DNA from: Microglena sp. YARC
Lineage: Eukaryota > Chlorophyta > Chlorophyceae > Chlamydomonadales > Chlamydomonadaceae
DNA length: 64,000 bases
Direction of reading: 5' to 3'
Assembly: GCA_022414725.1 (NCBI GenBank)
Contig: CM039464.1
Location: 11,888,810 to 11,952,809, forward strand
Part shown: positions 11,101 through 21,883 of the stretch, in pieces
How positions within the stretch are numbered: the first letter of the stretch is position 1
Layout: each line of letters opens with the position of its first letter
Program-made: the position numbers and the translations under genes
The notes under the pieces: model-generated
What the model was told of the DNA's origin: nothing
The model's input: only the letters and a program-made list of their open reading frames with translations
Database searches by the model: none

Positions 11101-11260
11101 TTCTGCGGGGACAAACCGGTGCCTCGAGAGAATTGGGGATTTGCCGCCTCCCGTGAGGGGGGCATACGATGGGGGGTCAGCCCTAGCGTCAGAAATCTTG
11201 TCCGCCGGGGCGGAAAGACCTTTTTAAAGTCCCGTTTCGCAACCCGCAGATATCCGCTTC
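8194..11260 (-). pseudogene. Ty3/gypsy (chromovirus-type) pol remnant
   Basis: Broken reading frames on the minus strand give, in order: the linker before reverse transcriptase with FVPAELLEVPKTIKDLLAKGY (11050-11150); reverse transcriptase with DYRKL (about 10970), GLANAPS and IYLDEY at the catalytic box (about 10670); ADWPTPTS (about 10450); RNase H with MQDGRPIAYHSH (about 10040) and TDHEPL in a shifted frame (about 9880); integrase core with SMDFIVGLPEI and VDRLTK in shifted frames (9180-9290); LPNAQFAINNSYN (about 8890); and a GPY-like segment followed by a chromodomain-like YYVQWLHSDHVHSWELEE (about 8300). The second aspartate of the YxDD box is glutamate and there are several frameshifts and stops, so it is dead. 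The order RT-RNase H-IN marks Ty3/gypsy; the C-terminal chromodomain marks chromoviruses. Confidence 0.85.
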
Positions 11261-12158
11261 GTGTTTCGTTTGTTGCACCGTGTTTGCTTGTTTGCTGCCG
11301 TTACTCAGAATTTGTAAAGGGATCGTCGGTCTTTGTCCACTGATGTGGACTTAGGACTATTGCAAACAATGAGTTTTTGTTTTGAATTGCGGATAAACTT
11401 TTTAAGTGCTTGTAGACAGGACTCCTGGCGTTTTTTCGCTGTTGCTTGTGTCAAAAAATTCGATACGTTGCCCAAAGTATAAGCAACCAATTCCTTGATG
11501 GAGAGAGGTTCCGACTCGCAAGTCGGGTGGAGTTACAGTTTTCGACTGCTACTCTGTGATCGTTTATGCTTTTGAGCTATTTGGAAACTGGCTCTGAGGA
11601 CGTGTCTTCTTCAAACCAAGCAAGCACCCCGCTCTTGCATCATCCAATCTTCTTCCGAGAAAGTGAACGGTGGTGACCGGCCCTCGCATAGGGAGGACAT
11701 AAGCAGATTTAATTTCTGAAACTATGTTTGCCCTAAGTTCAGGACAAAAACTCGTTCTCGTAGTTTAGTGAGGACTGGGATCCATCAGCTAGCCCGCACC
11801 ATGACTGGTGAGCCCGTAAGGTGGCTAAACTGCCCTAAGCACAGATTCTGCGTCTACGAAGGACAGAGTCAGCCTATCCACTGTCAATTGAGAACCTTTG
11901 CCAGATACCCCCGATAGGGTGCCTCAAAGTGTGCCGGGTACGCATTGGTCCGCTTGTGGACCACAAGCTGTTGTGCAAGCAGATATTGCATGGAATGCAG
12001 GAGGCTGGGGGCCAGGGTCGGAAGGCAAGGAGGGATGTGCGTCTGTGCTGTAGATGGTGTTACAACAGATAGTTAGGACCCGGAAACTGAAAATAGAACA
12101 TCCCGTACTATGTTCTACAAGCAGACCTACATCCTTACTCCTAAAACGGTAGGCAGCT
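11261..12158 (-). other. Likely gag/protease part of the Ty3 element, unrecognisable
   Basis: This stretch lies upstream of reverse transcriptase on the minus strand, where protease and gag belong. The frames are short and broken, and I see no protease D-S/T-G motif or zinc knuckle that I would defend. It ends at the assembly gap. Confidence 0.35.
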
Positions 12159-13158
12159 NNNNNNNNNNNNNNNNNNNNNNNNNNNNNNNNNNNNNNNNNN
12201 NNNNNNNNNNNNNNNNNNNNNNNNNNNNNNNNNNNNNNNNNNNNNNNNNNNNNNNNNNNNNNNNNNNNNNNNNNNNNNNNNNNNNNNNNNNNNNNNNNNN
12301 NNNNNNNNNNNNNNNNNNNNNNNNNNNNNNNNNNNNNNNNNNNNNNNNNNNNNNNNNNNNNNNNNNNNNNNNNNNNNNNNNNNNNNNNNNNNNNNNNNNN
12401 NNNNNNNNNNNNNNNNNNNNNNNNNNNNNNNNNNNNNNNNNNNNNNNNNNNNNNNNNNNNNNNNNNNNNNNNNNNNNNNNNNNNNNNNNNNNNNNNNNNN
12501 NNNNNNNNNNNNNNNNNNNNNNNNNNNNNNNNNNNNNNNNNNNNNNNNNNNNNNNNNNNNNNNNNNNNNNNNNNNNNNNNNNNNNNNNNNNNNNNNNNNN
12601 NNNNNNNNNNNNNNNNNNNNNNNNNNNNNNNNNNNNNNNNNNNNNNNNNNNNNNNNNNNNNNNNNNNNNNNNNNNNNNNNNNNNNNNNNNNNNNNNNNNN
12701 NNNNNNNNNNNNNNNNNNNNNNNNNNNNNNNNNNNNNNNNNNNNNNNNNNNNNNNNNNNNNNNNNNNNNNNNNNNNNNNNNNNNNNNNNNNNNNNNNNNN
12801 NNNNNNNNNNNNNNNNNNNNNNNNNNNNNNNNNNNNNNNNNNNNNNNNNNNNNNNNNNNNNNNNNNNNNNNNNNNNNNNNNNNNNNNNNNNNNNNNNNNN
12901 NNNNNNNNNNNNNNNNNNNNNNNNNNNNNNNNNNNNNNNNNNNNNNNNNNNNNNNNNNNNNNNNNNNNNNNNNNNNNNNNNNNNNNNNNNNNNNNNNNNN
13001 NNNNNNNNNNNNNNNNNNNNNNNNNNNNNNNNNNNNNNNNNNNNNNNNNNNNNNNNNNNNNNNNNNNNNNNNNNNNNNNNNNNNNNNNNNNNNNNNNNNN
13101 NNNNNNNNNNNNNNNNNNNNNNNNNNNNNNNNNNNNNNNNNNNNNNNNNNNNNNNNNN
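12159..13158. other. Assembly gap of exactly 1000 N
   Basis: One thousand consecutive N. The round number indicates a placeholder, so the true distance is unknown. Sequence on the two sides is unrelated (retrotransposon on the left, minisatellite on the right). Confidence 0.99.
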
Positions 13159-15395
13159 CACCACCGGCCCTCCACAACCTAAAGCAACCACCTGTTCACC
13201 ACCCTCACCACTCTCACCACCCCTCACCACGCACCGCCCTGCACAACCTCAAGCACCACCCTCATCCCACCGCCCTCACAACTAAGCACCACTTCACCAA
13301 CCCTTCACCACTCTCACCACCCTCACCACCAACGCCCTCCATCAACCTCAAGCACACCCTCGACCACCTCACAACCTCGACCACCACCGCCCTTCACAAC
13401 TCAAGCACACCTCACACCCCACCACCGCTCACCACCCTCCCACCTCACGAACCACCGCCCTCACAACTCAAGCCCACCCTCACACCCGTCCACCACCACG
13501 CCTCACAACCTCAAGCACACCGCTCACCACCGCTCACACCACTGCCCTCACAACCCTTCAAGCACCACCCTCACCACCGCTCACCACCACGCCTCACAAC
13601 CTCAAGCACCACCTTCACCACCCTCACCACCCTCACAACCTCAAGCACCACCCTCACCACCTCCCCACCCTCACCACCACCGCCCTCACAACCTCAAGCA
13701 CCACCCTCACCACCCTCACCACCACCTCCCTCACAACCTCAGCAACCACCTCACACCCTCACCACTCTCACCACCACGCCCTCACAAACCTAAGCACCAC
13801 CCTCACCACCTCACCCACCCTCACCACCCTCACCACCACCGCCCTCACAACCTCAAACACCAACCTCACCACAATCACCATCCTCACCACCACCAGCTCT
13901 CACAACCCTCAAGCAACCACCCCCTCACACCCTCACACCACCGCCCTCACAAGCCTTCAAGCACCACCCTCACCACCCACCGCCCTCACAACCTAAAAAG
14001 CACACCTTCACCACCCTCACCACTCTCACCACCTCACCACCACCGCCCTCACAACCTCAAGCACCACCCATCAACCACCGCTCACAACCTCACCACCCCG
14101 CCCTCACACCTCAAGCAGCCACCCTCTACCCAACCCACCACCCTCACGACCCACCGCTCCTCACAACCTCACAGCACCACCCTCACCACCCACTCGACCT
14201 ACCACCGCCCTCACAACCTTCAAGCACCATCCCTTCCACGCCTCACACCACCGCCCCTCACAACCTCCAGCATTCACCTCACCACCCTCACCACCACCGC
14301 CCTCACAACCTCAAGCACCACCCTCACCACCCCGCACCTCACAACCTAAAGCACCACCTTCACCACCCTCACCACCTCTCCCACCCTCACCACCACCGCC
14401 CACACCTCAAGCACCACCCTCACCACCCTCACAACCCTCACCACCACGCCCTCACAAACCATCAAGCACCAACCTCACCAACCTCACCCAAACTCACGAC
14501 CACCGCCCTCAACAACCTCAAGCCCCACCCTCACCACCCTCACCACCACCGCCCTCACAACCTCAAGCACCACCCTCACCACCCTCACCCACCAACACCG
14601 CCTCACAACCTCAAGCACCACCTCACACCCTCACCACCACCCCTTCACACTCAAGCACCACCCTCACCACCCCTCACACCCCGCCCTCAGCAACCTCAAG
14701 CATTTCACCTCCACCCACCCCACCACCACGCCGCTCACACCTCAAGCCACCAACCCTCACACCCTCACCCACATCCGCCCTCACGACCTCAAGCACACAC
14801 CGTCCACACAACCACCTTTCACAACCTCAAGCACCACCCTCACCACCCTCACCACCACCGCCCTCACAACCTCAAACACGCACCCCTACCAACCCTCACC
14901 ACCCTGCACCACCACCCGCTCCACAACCTCAGAGCACCCCCTCACCACCCTCACCACCCTCACCACCACCGCCCTCACAACCTCAAGCACCACCCTCACC
15001 ACCCTCACCACCACCGCCCTCACAACCTCAAGCACCACCCTCACCACCCTCACCACCACCGCCCTCACAACCTCAAGCACCACCCTCACCACCCTCACCA
15101 CTCTCACCACTCTTATAACCACCGCCCTCACAACCTCAAGCACCACCCTCACCACCCTCACCACCACCGCCCTCACAACCTCAAGCACCACCCTCACCGC
15201 CCTCACGACCACCGCCCTCACAACCTCAAGCACCACCTCAACACCCTCAACCACCACGCCCTCACAACCTTCAGCACCACCCTCACCACTCTCACCACCA
15301 CCGCCCTCACAACCTCAAGCACCACCCTCACCACCCTCACCACCACCGCCCTCACAACCTCAAGCACCACCCTCACCACCACCACCACACCATCG
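13159..15395. repeat. CACCACCCTCACCACC minisatellite
   Basis: Some 60 units of a 36-45 bp repeat, built from CACCACCCTCACCACC, ACCGCCCTCACAACCTCAAG and extra CACCACCCT steps. The right third (14890-15390) is regular, while the left part has single-base gains and losses in nearly every unit. That asymmetry looks like unpolished sequence. A minus frame stays open in the clean part (VVLEVVRAVVVRVVR) only because the unit is a multiple of three. Confidence 0.85.
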
Positions 15396-15585
15396 AAACC
15401 TCCAGAACACAACACCAGCACTGCGTTCTATGCCAATTTGGTGCTCCACCATACATAGCGTCACCTCCCCATTCCTCCCTACCCTATCCCACCATTCCCA
15501 TGCTCACCCCCCACGCCCACTCAGCGCTCACCCCACACCCAAACACCAGCACTGTGTTTTATCTTGATGTAGGGTGGAGTTGCTC

Positions 15586-17473
15586 CTAGTGGTCCGAGCA
15601 GACAGTGCCAGGATGGAGCCTTGCATTCGGACTCCAAACCGATTGTGATTGCACCTGCTCAAGCTTTTCCAGCACGCTCTCAAGGGCGGACAGCATGGGC
15701 GCGCCATGGAGCGCTGTTGCGGGATCTGGCTAATGAGAAGAGTTTCAGAAGGTGCAGTGTTGGTGGGGGCTAGGTGTTGTTGTGGGGTGGGCGGGCAATG
15801 GAGAAGAGGATAGAAGATGAGTGTCGGGGGTGCTGTGTGTGTGTTTGGGGGGGAGGGGGGGGTAAGGGGGGGGGGGGGTACTCAGCACCTCAAGGGACCA
15901 CGCAGGCCGCCGTTCTAGGTTGGCAAGTGACCAGAAGTTCTCAGAGGTGATTCGTCCTGCCTCTGGAGGGGGGCGGGGGGGGGTACTCCAGCACCACTTC
16001 TCAAGGGACAGCAGGGCCGTTGTAGGGTTGGCAATGCACCAGAAGTTAGAAGACAGATCGAGACGCGAATGTGTGTTGTGTGTGTTGTGGTGGGGGGGGG
16101 GGGGGGGGGATCCAGCACACACTCAAGGGGGGGACAGCATCGAGGGCTGTTGTTGGTTTGGCTCTTGGAGAGAGTTTAAGAAGGCTGGCGGGGGGGGCGG
16201 TTGGGGGGACCTCCAGCACGCATCAAGTGTGAACGCATGGGCCGCGCCATTGAGGCTGTGCTGGTGTCTCTGCGAGAGGAGTTTTAGAAGGTGGGGCTGG
16301 TGTTGGTGTGATTGTGTGGGGGGGGGGTGGAGGGGGGGGGGGCTCCAGGCGGTATGGATGAGCCTTTGCGGGCTTGGCTCGGGAGAGGAGTTTAAAAGGT
16401 GGGGCTGGGTGTGGTGTGTGGGCAGTGTGTGGGGGGGGCGGGTCGGGGCCCACGGGGGTGCGTCGAGGGGGGTTTATGGAGGAGTTTTTACAGGGTAGGT
16501 TCTGGAGAGGAGTTCGGAAGCGTGTGGCGGCTGGGTTGCAGCAGGTGGTGTGTGGGGGGGGTGCTCGAAGGGCAGATGGATGAGTTTTTTACAGGAGGTT
16601 CTGTGAGAGGAGTTTAGAAGGTGAGGGGCTGGGTGCGAGGTGTGTGGGGGGTGGGGGGGGGGGGGTGTTCCTGAGGGCAGATGGATGAGTCGTGTGCGGT
16701 TTTGCTCTTGAGAGGAGTTTAGAAAGCACGTGGCTAGGTGCGGTGTGTTCTGTTTGTGGGGGGGCTCGAGGGCAGATGGATGGTCGTGCGGGTTGGCTCT
16801 GAGAGGAGTTAGGAAACGTGGCTAGGTTGCGGTGATGGTGTGGGGGGGGGGAGGGGGGGGGGTGCTCGAGGGCAGATGGATGAGTCTGTGCGGGGTTGGC
16901 TGTTGCGAGAGGAGTTAGAAGCGTGGGCTAGGTGCCGGTTGTTGTGTGTGGGGGGGCGGCTCTAGGGCAGAATGGATGAGCTATAAAAAACCTTGTCCTT
17001 GGAGGAATGTCTAATCATCAGCTAGAAAAAAAAAATTTAGATTTTGAAAAAGAATATAATCTTGTTGCTGCAGTTGCCATGAGGCTAGCCAGGCCATCAA
17101 CAAACACTGTCCCTGGAGGAGCCTAAAAACATACAGGATTTGAAAAGCTAGAAAGATTTGAAAGCTAGAAAAACCACTTTCAGATTTGAAAAGCTAGACA
17201 AAAAAAAACACTTTCAGATTTGAAAAAAAGATCCCTTCCTTGTCTGCAGTTCCATGAGGCAGCCTGTACTTGCGACACCACCAACAACTCAACCAACAAC
17301 ACAACTCAAAACCCAAACTAAACCAACAACTCAACCACACCAACAACTCAACCACCACCACAACTCAACAAGCTCAACCACCAACTCAACCACCAACAAC
17401 AACTCACTTCCTGCAGTGCATGGGCTAGCCATATCATCACAGTTGCATGCACTTGCTGAAGGATCTCTACTTC
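15586..17473 (-). CDS. Two exons of an unknown gene (3' end), minus strand
   Basis: Exon a, 17408-17473, follows CCCACCTGCAG and ends at a GTGAGT donor. It gives 22 residues, EVEILQQVHATVMIWLAHAL then QE, phase 0 at both ends. Exon b, 15586-15729, follows CTCATTAG, is phase 0, and ends in TAG: 47 residues including APMLSALESVLEKLEQVQSQ, a likely helix. I do not recognise the family, and exons between or upstream may be missed. Support comes from consensus splice sites and from the fact that both acceptors, with their exon starts, are reiterated in the arrays at 15730-16985 and 17480-18715. Confidence 0.45.
15730..16985 (-). repeat. Array of partial exon-plus-acceptor copies
   Basis: About 12 degenerate units of 90-130 bp. 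On the plus strand each holds a version of TCAAGGG-GACAGCAT, then GGCTCTTGAGAGGAGTTTAG and AAGGTG with a G-run. These match the first 60-70 bases of the exon ending at 15729 (AGCACGCTCTCAAGGGCGG and GATCTGGCTAATGAGAAGAG) together with its acceptor. The array therefore arose by tandem duplication across the intron-exon border. Confidence 0.65.
17020..17407. repeat. Degenerate exon copies and CAACAACTCAACCACC repeat
   Basis: CTGCAGTTGCCATGAGGCTA (17070) and CTGCAGTTCCATGAGGC (17247) are diverged copies of the exon edge CTGCAGTGCATGGGCTA at 17411. Between 17270 and 17400 lies a short repeat of ACAACTCAACCACCA words, related to that at 21650-21880. Confidence 0.55.
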
Positions 17474-17479
17474 CTGCAG

Positions 17480-18715
17480 GTGGGTTGATGTTGGGTGGTG
17501 GTAGGTGTAAGTGGTGGGTTGGGGCGTGGTGGTTAAGAACTGGTTGGGTCACAGTCTTTTTGCATCGCATAGGATCTCTATCTTCCTGCAGTGGGTTGGG
17601 TTCACTGTCTCTTTTTTTGCACTTGCTTGAGAGGAACTTTTTTTTTAACCAAGCCACCTGCACTCGCTGGTGAGGATCTCTATCTTCCTGCAGGGGGTTG
17701 GGTTGACGCGTGGTGGTGGGCAAGTGGTTGGGATTCACTGTATTTTCTTTTTGCACTTGCCATAGGATCTCTATCTTCCTGCAGGTGGGTTGGGTTCACT
17801 GACTCTTTTTTTGCACTTGCTGAGGACTTTTTTTTTACCCAAGCCACCTGCACTTGTGGGATCTCTTTATCTTACTGCGGGTGGTGAGTTGGAGTGACCT
17901 GGTGGTGTAAGTGGTGTCTGTTGAATGTGTGTGCGTTTTTGCGTGTGTATGTGTTGCAAGCTGTTTTCTCGGTGCGTTGTTGGTGGTGGTGGGTAAGTGG
18001 TTGAAATGGGTTGTTCTGGGTTCATTGTCCTCCTTCTTTGTGCAACTTTCTGAGGACCTCTATCTTCCTGCAGGATGGGTTTGGTTCACTGTCTCTCTTT
18101 TTTGCACTTGCCAGCAATGATCTCTCTTTTTGCTGAGAGGATCTTCTTTTGAATGCACTTGTTGAAGAGGATCTCTTTTTTTGCTAAGGAGGATCTTTTT
18201 TTTTGCACTTGCTGAGAGGATCTCTATCCATTTCCTGCAGGTGGGTTTGGTTCACTGTTCTTTTATTTTGCACTTCCTGAGAGGTCTCTTTCTATGCTGA
18301 GAGGATCTTTTTTTTGCTGAGAGGATCCGTTTTTGCTAGAGGATCCCTTTTTTGCTGAGAGGATCCCTTTTTTGCTGAGAGGACCCCTTTTTTGCTGAGA
18401 GGATCTCTTTTTTTGCTGAGAGGATCCCTTTTGTGCTGAGAGGATCTCTTTTTTTGCTGAGAGGATCCCTTTTGTGCTGACCCGAGGCATCTCTTTTTTT
18501 TGCTGAGAGGATCTCTTTTTGTGCTGAGAGGATCTCTTTTTTTTTCGCTGAGAGAGATCTCTTTTGTGCTGAGTAGGAACTCTTTTTTGCTGGAGGGTCC
18601 TTTTTTGCTGAGAGGATTTTTTTTTAACCAAGCCCACCTGCACTTACTGGGAGGATCTCTATCTTCCTGCAGATGGGTTTGGTTCACTGTCTCATCTTTT
18701 TGCCTTACTTATTGA
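17480..18715 (-). repeat. Array of acceptor-side exon copies and 22-bp subrepeat
   Basis: Plus-strand words TTGCACTTGCTGAGAGGATC, TCTATCTTCCTGCAGGTGGG and TTGGGTTCACTGTC recur about nine times. On the minus strand each is the acceptor CCCACCTGCAG followed by the start of the 17408-17473 exon. Between 18290 and 18640 a shorter unit, GCTGAGAGGATCTCTTTTTT, is amplified about 15 times on its own. Confidence 0.65.
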
Positions 18716-18880
18716 ATCCATGTTCTTCTTCGCTCCCCTGGTCCGTTTGGTTTGTTTGTTCACCCAGTCCCTAGCTCTGGGTTTCGGGTTTAGGGTTTTA
18801 AAACCTTAACCACCCCGTTTGTGTTTGTTTGTCACCCTGTTCCCTTTAGCTCTGAGGTATATCCACTTTTTATTTTGGGG

Positions 18881-18958
18881 GCCATGCTTAGCATCCTCTA
18901 GGCAGCTCCCTTTCCCTGTCCTCGAGCCAAGCCAGAGGCTAGCTAGTGCGCGCTGCAA
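18881..18958 (+). mobile_element. MITE family A fragment (left half)
   Basis: CTCTAGGCAGCTCCCTTTCC, CTCGAGCCAAGCCAGAGGCTAG and GTGCGCGCTGC match the left half of the variant copies at 28.3 and 48.3 kb. The right arm is absent. Confidence 0.5.
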
Positions 18959-21117
18959 CCCTGGCATGAAGGGCATTGACAAATGCTGGCATGAGCCGCA
19001 TGACATGAAGCGCATGACGTCGGCCATGACATGAAGCTGGCATGATTGGAGTGAACATGCATGACTGGCATGAGGCACTGCATGATGATGAAGCGCATGA
19101 CAACTGGCATGAAACGCATGCATAGGGCATGAAGCGTGAAAGCGCATAGAAGAGATGACATGAAGCTGGCAAAGAAACTGGCATGGCGCATGACATGAAA
19201 GCTGGGCATGAAACTGACATTGAAGCGCATGACATGAAGCTGATGAAACTGGCATGAAGCGCCAATGACATGAAGCTGGCATGAAAACTGGACATGAGCG
19301 CATGACATTTACATGAATGCTGGCCGATGAAACTGGCATGAAGCGCATGACATGAAGCTGGCATGAAACTGGCGACATGAAGCGCATGACATGAAGCTGG
19401 CCATGAAATGGAATGAAGGCATGAAGCGCGTATGACATGAAGCTGGCATTGAAATGAACATGAAGCGAAGCATGACATGAAGCTGGCAAGAAAACTGTAC
19501 ATGAAAGCGCATGAAACATGACATGACATGAAGCTGGCATAGAAGCGAACAAACTGACATGAAGCGCATTGACATGAAGCTGACATGAAACTGGCATGAC
19601 GCTTGGCATGCGGCATGACATGAAAGCTGGCATGAAACTGGACATGAAGCGCATGACATGGCAAAAACTGGCTGGCGCTACGAACTGGCGCGAATGAAAG
19701 CGCATGAAACCATGAAGCTGGCATTGAAGCCACTGGCTGGTCCCGGATGAACGCGCATGACTGTGAAGCTGGCATGAAAAGGGCTGACATGAAGCGCTGC
19801 TGGCACATTGAAGCTGGCACGAACTGCATGAACGGAGAGCTGCACTGTAAACTGCATGAAGAAAGGCGCTGCATGAAAACTGCATTGAAACCGCCGATAA
19901 AGCGCATGAGAAAGCTGAAGCATTGAAGCGCATGACATGAAAGCTGGCATGACAGGCTGGAAGCGGCATCATGAAAGCATGAAGCGCATGACATGAAGCA
20001 TGGCACGAAACTGACATGAAGCGCATGACATGAAGCTGGCAATGAAAACTGGCATGAAGCGCATGACAATGAAGCTGGCATTGAAACTGACATGAAGCGC
20101 ATGACATGAAGCTGGCATGAAACTGGCATGAAGCGCATGACATGAAGCTGGCATGAAACGAAACTGGCATGAAGCGCATGACATGAAGCTGCATGAAACT
20201 GCATGAAGCGCATGACATGAAGCTGGCATGAAACTGACATGAAGCGCATGACATGAAGCTGGCACGAAACTGGCATGAAGCGCATGACATGAAGCTGGCA
20301 TGAAACTGGCATGAAGCGCATGACATGAAGCTGGCATGAAACTGACATGAAGCGCATGACATGAAGCTGGCATGAAACTGACATGAAGCGCATGACATGA
20401 AGCTGGCAAGAAACTGGCATGAAGCGCATGACATGAAGCTGGCATGAAACTGACATGAAGCGCATTGACATGAAGCTGCACGAAAACTGGCATGAAGCGC
20501 ATGACATGAAGCTGGCATGAAACTGGCATGAAGCGCATGACATGAAGCTGGCATGAAACTGGCATGAAGCGCATGACATGAAGCTGGCACGAAACTGACA
20601 TGAAGCGCATGACATGAAGCTGGCACGAAACTGGCATGAAGCGCATGACATGAAGCTGGCATGAAACTGACATGAAGCGCATGACATGAAGCTGGCACGA
20701 AACTGGCATGAAGCGCATGACATGAAGCTGGCATGAAACTGACATGAAGCGCATGACATGAAGCTGGCATGAAACTGGCATGAAGCGCATGACATGAAGC
20801 TGGCATGAAACTGACATGAAGCGCATGACATGAAGCTGGCACGAAACTGGCATGAAGCGCATGACATGAAGCTGGCATGAAACTGGCATGAAGCGCATGA
20901 CATGAAGCTGGCATGAAACTGACATGAAGCGCATGACATGAAGCTGGCATGAAACTGGCATGAAGCGCATGACATGAAGCTGGCACGAAACTGGCATGAA
21001 GCGCATGACATGAAGCTGGCATGAAACTGGCATGAAGCGCATGACATGAAGCTGGCATGAAACTGACATGAAGCGCATGACATGAAGCTGGCATGAAACT
21101 GACATGAAGCGCATGAC
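18959..21117. repeat. 36-bp satellite, about 60 units
   Basis: The unit is CATGAAGCGCATGACATGAA plus GCTGGCATGAAACTGG (36 bp). Two sites vary: CATGAAACTGG or CACGAAACTGG, and ACTGGCATG or ACTGACATG. Right of 20100 the copies are nearly identical; left of it they decay with many indels. Because 36 is a multiple of three, all three minus frames stay open for up to 760 codons. These are artefacts, with no start context or splice evidence. Confidence 0.95.
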
Positions 21118-21313
21118 CAGGGTAGCCCCCTAAAGAAGCAGTTGTTTTGCTGTTGCTCTCATGTTTTTTTCCCCCTCTTGCCGTCCTGTTGTTGGCCCCC
21201 CCTTCTCTTTAGCCCCCTCTTTCTCTCCTGTTGTTGGCCCCCCACTTGTGTTGTTGGCCCCCCCGCTTTGTTGTTGTTGGCCCCCCCGCTTTGGCCCCCT
21301 CTTTCTCTCCTGT

Positions 21314-21344
<31 letters not shown>

Positions 21345-21360
21345 CTTCCCCCCCTGACTG
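21118..21360. repeat. TTGTTGGCCCCCC repeats and poly-C tract
   Basis: Units with TGTTGTTGGCCCCCC and GGCCCCCTCTTTCTCTCC recur five or six times and end in a poly-C tract of about 30 bases (21316-21345). Confidence 0.75.
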
Positions 21361-21639
21361 AAACATTCAAGGTACGAAGTATGACCTGTCGACATCGATT
21401 TCCAACTCATCCACTGAATTCCTTTAAGACAAGGTCCGTCTGTATGTCTCATCACCCTAACTGTTTTGTTTTGCGCAATGCGTTTCAAATTGAGCGACTT
21501 AGTGCGACCCCAATGCAAAGCGCAGAGCTAGGTGGGGGGGCCGGGGGGGGCATTTCTGACTAGTTTATCCAGCTCCATGCATCGCCATGCAGCAGCGGAA
21601 TGGTGAGGCAATGTAGTAAAAAAAGTGATAAACCTAATT

Positions 21640-21880
21640 GCTGTTCGACAAACTCACCTAACCTCAACCCACTCAACTCAACCTAAACTCAACCACCAAC
21701 TCAACCACCAACAACAATTCAACCCAAACTCAACCACCGACTCAACCACTACCAACAACTCAACCCAAACTCGAACCAAACTCAACTCAACCCACCAGCC
21801 TCAACTCAACCCAAACCAAACTCAACTCAACCCACCCACCTCAACTCAACCCACCCAACCCAACCCAAACTCAACTGCCG
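21640..21880. repeat. CAACTCAACCCAAACTCAACC repeat
   Basis: Short words of CAACTCAACCCA and CCAAACTCAACCACC recur up to the acceptor-like GCCGCAG at 21883. The same words precede the acceptor at 22114, so they belong to the duplicated unit. Confidence 0.7.
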
Positions 21881-21883
21881 CAG

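Noticed and set aside
11924..13285. Long frames crossing 12.1-13.2 kb
   Set aside because: They run through the 1000-N gap and contain only undefined residues.
16223..16617. Gly/Trp- or Pro-rich ORFs on both strands
   Set aside because: They fall within the degenerate exon-copy array and reflect G-runs, not coding sequence.
17408..17479. Plus-strand exon reading of the same segment (HGLAISSQLHALAEGSLLPAG)
   Set aside because: Plus-strand borders also look usable, but the minus reading has a better GTGAGT donor and acceptor and agrees with the minus-strand exon at 15586-15729; the plus option stays possible.
18806..21094. Open frames of up to 762 codons on the minus strand
   Set aside because: All three frames are open because the unit is 36 bp; sequence is a pure tandem repeat with no gene features.
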